Positions 61,592 to 64,000 of a stretch of DNA of 64,000 bases are shown here, in pieces (position 1 is the first letter of the stretch; each line of letters begins with the position of its first letter). The stretch is from the NCBI RefSeq assembly GCF_037023145.1, contig NZ_CP146092.1:1736001-1800000 (forward strand), given 5' to 3'. The translations under genes were made by a program, and so were the position numbers. This DNA is from Ralstonia sp. RRA. GTDB taxonomy: Bacteria; Pseudomonadota; Gammaproteobacteria; Burkholderiales; Burkholderiaceae. The notes beneath the pieces are model-generated. The model worked only from the letters and a program-made list of their open reading frames with translations, was not told the DNA's origin and did not search any database.

Positions 61592-62179
61592 TCAACGCCC
61601 GCGGATCATTGCCAGCAGCGACCGAGGAACGAGCGCCGCCATCGTGACGTGGACCACAAAGAAAAGGACGAGGAACGCCATCGCCCAGAAATGCACGACA
61701 CGGGCTGTGTCATAGCCGCCCAGCAGTGTGCGCAGCAGCGGGAACTGGACCGATTTCCAGATCGCGAGACCCGACAGCACAAGCAGAATCAGGTCGATGA
61801 TCGCGGCCAGGTAGGCTGCACGCTGGACCGCGTTGTAGACACTCAGATCGCTGTGACTCAGCTTGCCGTGCAACGCTGCCAAGACATCGCGCAAGAGTGT
61901 TCCCGGCGTGACCGGAAAAAATTTCCGGAGGATACGTCCGGTGATGCACGCGAGCGTCAAGTACACCGTGCCGTTGATGAACAGCAGCCACATCGCCGCA
62001 AAATGCCATTGCAAGGCACCGCCAAGCCAGCCTCCCAGCGTAATGCCGGCCGGAAACTCGAACCATTCATAGATTGGCGAAGCGTTGTAGATGCGCCAGC
62101 CGGACAACACCATCGTGATCGCCGCAAGTGCGTTCAGCCAATGGCTCACGCGCACCCACAGTGGATGAATCAACCGCAC
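61592..62179 (-). CDS. cytochrome b partner subunit, N-terminus possibly frameshifted
   Basis: This 195-residue four-helix cytochrome b has heme-ligand histidines in RVSHWLNALAAITMVLSGWRIY, LQWHFAAMWLLF and RVVHFWAMAFLVLFFVVHV. The frame begins at a GTG (62179) with no good ribosome site. A strong site (AGGAG) and two ATGs lie at 62222 in a different frame. Shifting one base there would add VPAAPRAPDVP ahead of VRLIHPLW, which looks natural, so an indel in the first codons is likely. Confidence 0.85.
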   Translation of the reverse strand: MRLIHPLWVRVSHWLNALAAITMVLSGWRIYNASPIYEWFEFPAGITLGGWLGGALQWHFAAMWLLFINGTVYLTLACITGRILRKFFPVTPGTLLRDVLAALHGKLSHSDLSVYNAVQRAAYLAAIIDLILLVLSGLAIWKSVQFPLLRTLLGGYDTARVVHFWAMAFLVLFFVVHVTMAALVPRSLLAMIRGR

Positions 62180-62369
62180 CGGAACATCCGGCGCGCGGGG
62201 AGCAGCAGGAACCGCTCATCATGCAATCTCCTGAAAGGGACATGGCGGGCTGGTTGACTGGCCAACTGTGCACCGTCCTATCCCGCCTGTGGTGACGCCC
62301 TGATGGCAGCGCTCATTCACAGAGGGGCACCGCACCACTTGCTGGTCAAGTGGCGCGGCACTATCACCG

Positions 62370-62618
62370 TTACTGCTTCATCTCATCCTTTTTCATATCG
62401 CCCTTCATCTCGTCCTTCTTCATCTCATCCTTCTTCATCCCCCCCTTCTTCATCTTGTCTTTCTTCATGCCTTCCTTTGCCATCTTGTCGTGCCCCATCG
62501 CGTCTTTGGCCATCGGGGCTTCCTCTTTCTTGGGCATGGTGTCGGTCTGGGCGAACACGGCACCGGTGCTAACAAAGGCGAAACCGGTGACACAAGCAGT
62601 AATCAGTGCTTTCTTCAT
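62370..62618 (-). CDS. pentapeptide MXKDX repeat protein
   Basis: This 82-residue secreted protein has a signal peptide (ITACVTGFAFVSTGAVFAQT) and a tail of about ten short units such as AMGHDKMAKEG and MKKDEMKKDEM, rich in Met, Lys and Asp. It fits the MXKDX repeat family (TIGR02953), whose function is unknown. Met/His/Asp-rich tails can bind metal ions. AAGGAG precedes the ATG. Confidence 0.88.
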   Translation of the reverse strand: MKKALITACVTGFAFVSTGAVFAQTDTMPKKEEAPMAKDAMGHDKMAKEGMKKDKMKKGGMKKDEMKKDEMKGDMKKDEMKQ

Positions 62619-63043
62619 GGTGTGACTCCTTGGTGGAAAAGGTGAGTGGAACGACTTAGTCGAACATCGTCACCAAAACTGACACGCGATCACAATTTTC
62701 TTGCCAACAAATGCGTCCAATGCGTCACTTCTTATGGCTTGGTGACGCTATCGGAAGAATTGCGACGTGGTCATCGCTAAGCGTGCGACTCAACGCGATC
62801 CTGTGTCAACCCAAGGCATGCGCTCCAGACTTGCTTAAGCGGGCACGGGGTATGACTGAACGGCGGCGCAGCGCGAATCCGGCCACCGCTCACGGGGCAA
62901 TGCCGGTGTCACCGGCGAGTCAAGCATTGGATTGACCAGGGAAGCCTGCTGGAGGCATCTGATCCGGGCGCTCGGCATCCTCGCGCAGCAGGATCTGCGC
63001 GCGAAGATGCCGGCGTTGAATGGTGCTGAGGTCAGCGCAGCAA
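62619..63043. other. gene-free stretch
   Basis: I see no gene here. The part next to 62618 must carry the promoter of the MXKDX gene. The remainder shows no recognisable remnant, repeat or RNA. Confidence 0.3.
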
Positions 63044-64000
63044 TTACGCAGCGGCACCCACCTCGGTGATCGCGCTATAGACCAGCGTGCGCAACTGGCG
63101 GCGCACCGGATACGCCGAGGACGGCAACACCTGCGTCAGAAACAGGCCGATCAGATCCTCCTGTGGGTCGACCCAGAAGAAGGTGCCAGCCGCACCGCCC
63201 CAGAAGAAATCGCCGGTGCTGCCGGGAACCAACGTGGCCGGCTGCGCCACCGTGGTGGCAAAGCCGAGCCCGAATCCCACGCCGTCATAGGCAGCCTCGC
63301 TGAACATCGAGCGCGGCGACATGCTCGATATGCTCGCCCCGCCCGGCAGATGGTTGGCGGTCATCAACGCCAGCGTCTTCGGCCCCAGCAGGCGCACGCC
63401 GTCCAGCTCACCGCCTTGCAGCAGCATGCGCGCGAAGCGCAGGTAGTCAGCAGCGGTCGACACCAGGCCACCGCCGCCCGAAACAAAGCTGGGCGGCTTC
63501 AGGTAGAGGCTGGTGCGCGGATCGTCTTGCAACGCCGGCCGATCGGACACCGCCGTCGAACCAAGCGCCCCCACGGCATAGCAGGCGCAGAAGCGGGACG
63601 CCTTCTCTTCCGGCACGTAAAACGCCGTGTCGACCATGCCTAGCGGATCGAATATCCGCTCCTTCAGGAAGGTCTCGAACGGGATGCCGCTGACCTTCCC
63701 AACGAGGTAGCCCAACACATCGGTGGAGACGGAGTAGTTCCAGGCCTCGCCCGGCGAGAACTCGAGCGGCAAGCCAGCCAGCTTCTCGATCATCTCGTCC
63801 AGCGTGCCCTGCGTGGCGATGTCGCCCAGCTTGAGCTGGCGATACGCCGCGTCAACGTTGGTGTTCTGGTGGAAGCCATAGGTCAGGCCGGAGGTATGAC
63901 GCAGCAGGTCGACCACCAACATGGGGCGCGCTGTTGGACGCGTCTGGAAGCCCTGCATGAAGCCGCCGGTATAGACACCCAGGTTTTTCCACGCTGGGAT
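63044..64000 (-). CDS. serine hydrolase of the beta-lactamase/EstB family, 5' end cut by window edge
   Basis: The visible 318 codons stay open to the right edge. Marks of the family are DLLRHTSGLTYGF, EAWNYSVSTDVLGYLVGKVSGIPFETFL (with the Tyr of the YxN-like motif) and the C-terminal FFWGGAAGTFFWVDPQEDLIGLFLTQ (the HTG/WGG motif). The nucleophile S-x-x-K lies beyond the window. These are class C beta-lactamase-like esterases or peptidases. The true start is outside the sequence. Confidence 0.88.
   Translation of the reverse strand: MPAWKNLGVYTGGFMQGFQTRPTARPMLVVDLLRHTSGLTYGFHQNTNVDAAYRQLKLGDIATQGTLDEMIEKLAGLPLEFSPGEAWNYSVSTDVLGYLVGKVSGIPFETFLKERIFDPLGMVDTAFYVPEEKASRFCACYAVGALGSTAVSDRPALQDDPRTSLYLKPPSFVSGGGGLVSTAADYLRFARMLLQGGELDGVRLLGPKTLALMTANHLPGGASISSMSPRSMFSEAAYDGVGFGLGFATTVAQPATLVPGSTGDFFWGGAAGTFFWVDPQEDLIGLFLTQVLPSSAYPVRRQLRTLVYSAITEVGAAA

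Overview
This is a GC-rich window from a beta-proteobacterium of the family Burkholderiaceae, most likely Ralstonia or a close relative. The call rests on a Burkholderia-type trimeric porin, the many LysR, MarR, HxlR and MFS genes, the lhr-lig-exo-pdeM repair operon and the overall codon use. No rRNA, tRNA, CRISPR array or intact insertion sequence is visible. Genes at both edges are cut: an alpha/beta hydrolase on the left and a serine hydrolase on the right.

Layout. 1-8.4 kb: two HxlR regulators, a thiolase, a MarR regulator and a three-part EmrAB/NodT-type efflux system. 8.5-17.1 kb: a GntR-controlled catabolic cluster with MFS importer, isocitrate-lyase-family lyase, LeuCD-like hydratase, PEBP protein, MmgE/PrpD protein and porin, probably for a branched di- or tricarboxylic acid. 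17.6-23.6 kb: the four-gene exonuclease/ligase/helicase/phosphoesterase DNA-repair operon. 23.7-24.4 kb: beta-carbonic anhydrase.

24.5-43.2 kb looks like a light and photo-oxidative-stress island. It holds an FeS photolyase, a DASH cryptochrome, a DUF2256 protein, two lipocalin lipoproteins, two paralogous MerR regulators, two SDR/epimerase proteins, a lipoprotein esterase, a truncated-globin-like lipoprotein, fasciclin, an ECF sigma factor with an RskA-like anti-sigma factor, a chalcone-isomerase-like protein, DUF2878, two Cfa-type methyltransferases, a DUF1295 protein and folE. Four copies of one bipartite promoter, GCATCC-N16-CGTATA with identical spacing, lie before fasciclin, folE, the lipoprotein esterase and the globin gene. 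I infer that they are read by the local ECF sigma factor, so the island would contain an ECF regulon not obvious from gene content alone.

43.6-50.4 kb: two Hsp20 chaperones behind a sigma-32-like promoter, LysR regulators, a hydrolase, an FMN-dependent alpha-hydroxyacid dehydrogenase and an MHS-type transporter. 50.5-64 kb: an ankyrin-like secreted protein, a TetR gene with twin operators, a GlxA/AraC regulator, an SDR, an orphan bufferin precursor (DUF2282), a DUF3734 patatin, a YeeE/YedE transporter, a TPR methyltransferase that shares an upstream motif with the bufferin gene, a molybdopterin oxidoreductase with its cytochrome b, and an MXKDX repeat protein.

Gene decay is a second theme. 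Remnants of a photolyase, two LysR genes, a 3-hydroxybutyrate dehydrogenase and a mobile-element protein sit in the gaps between intact genes.
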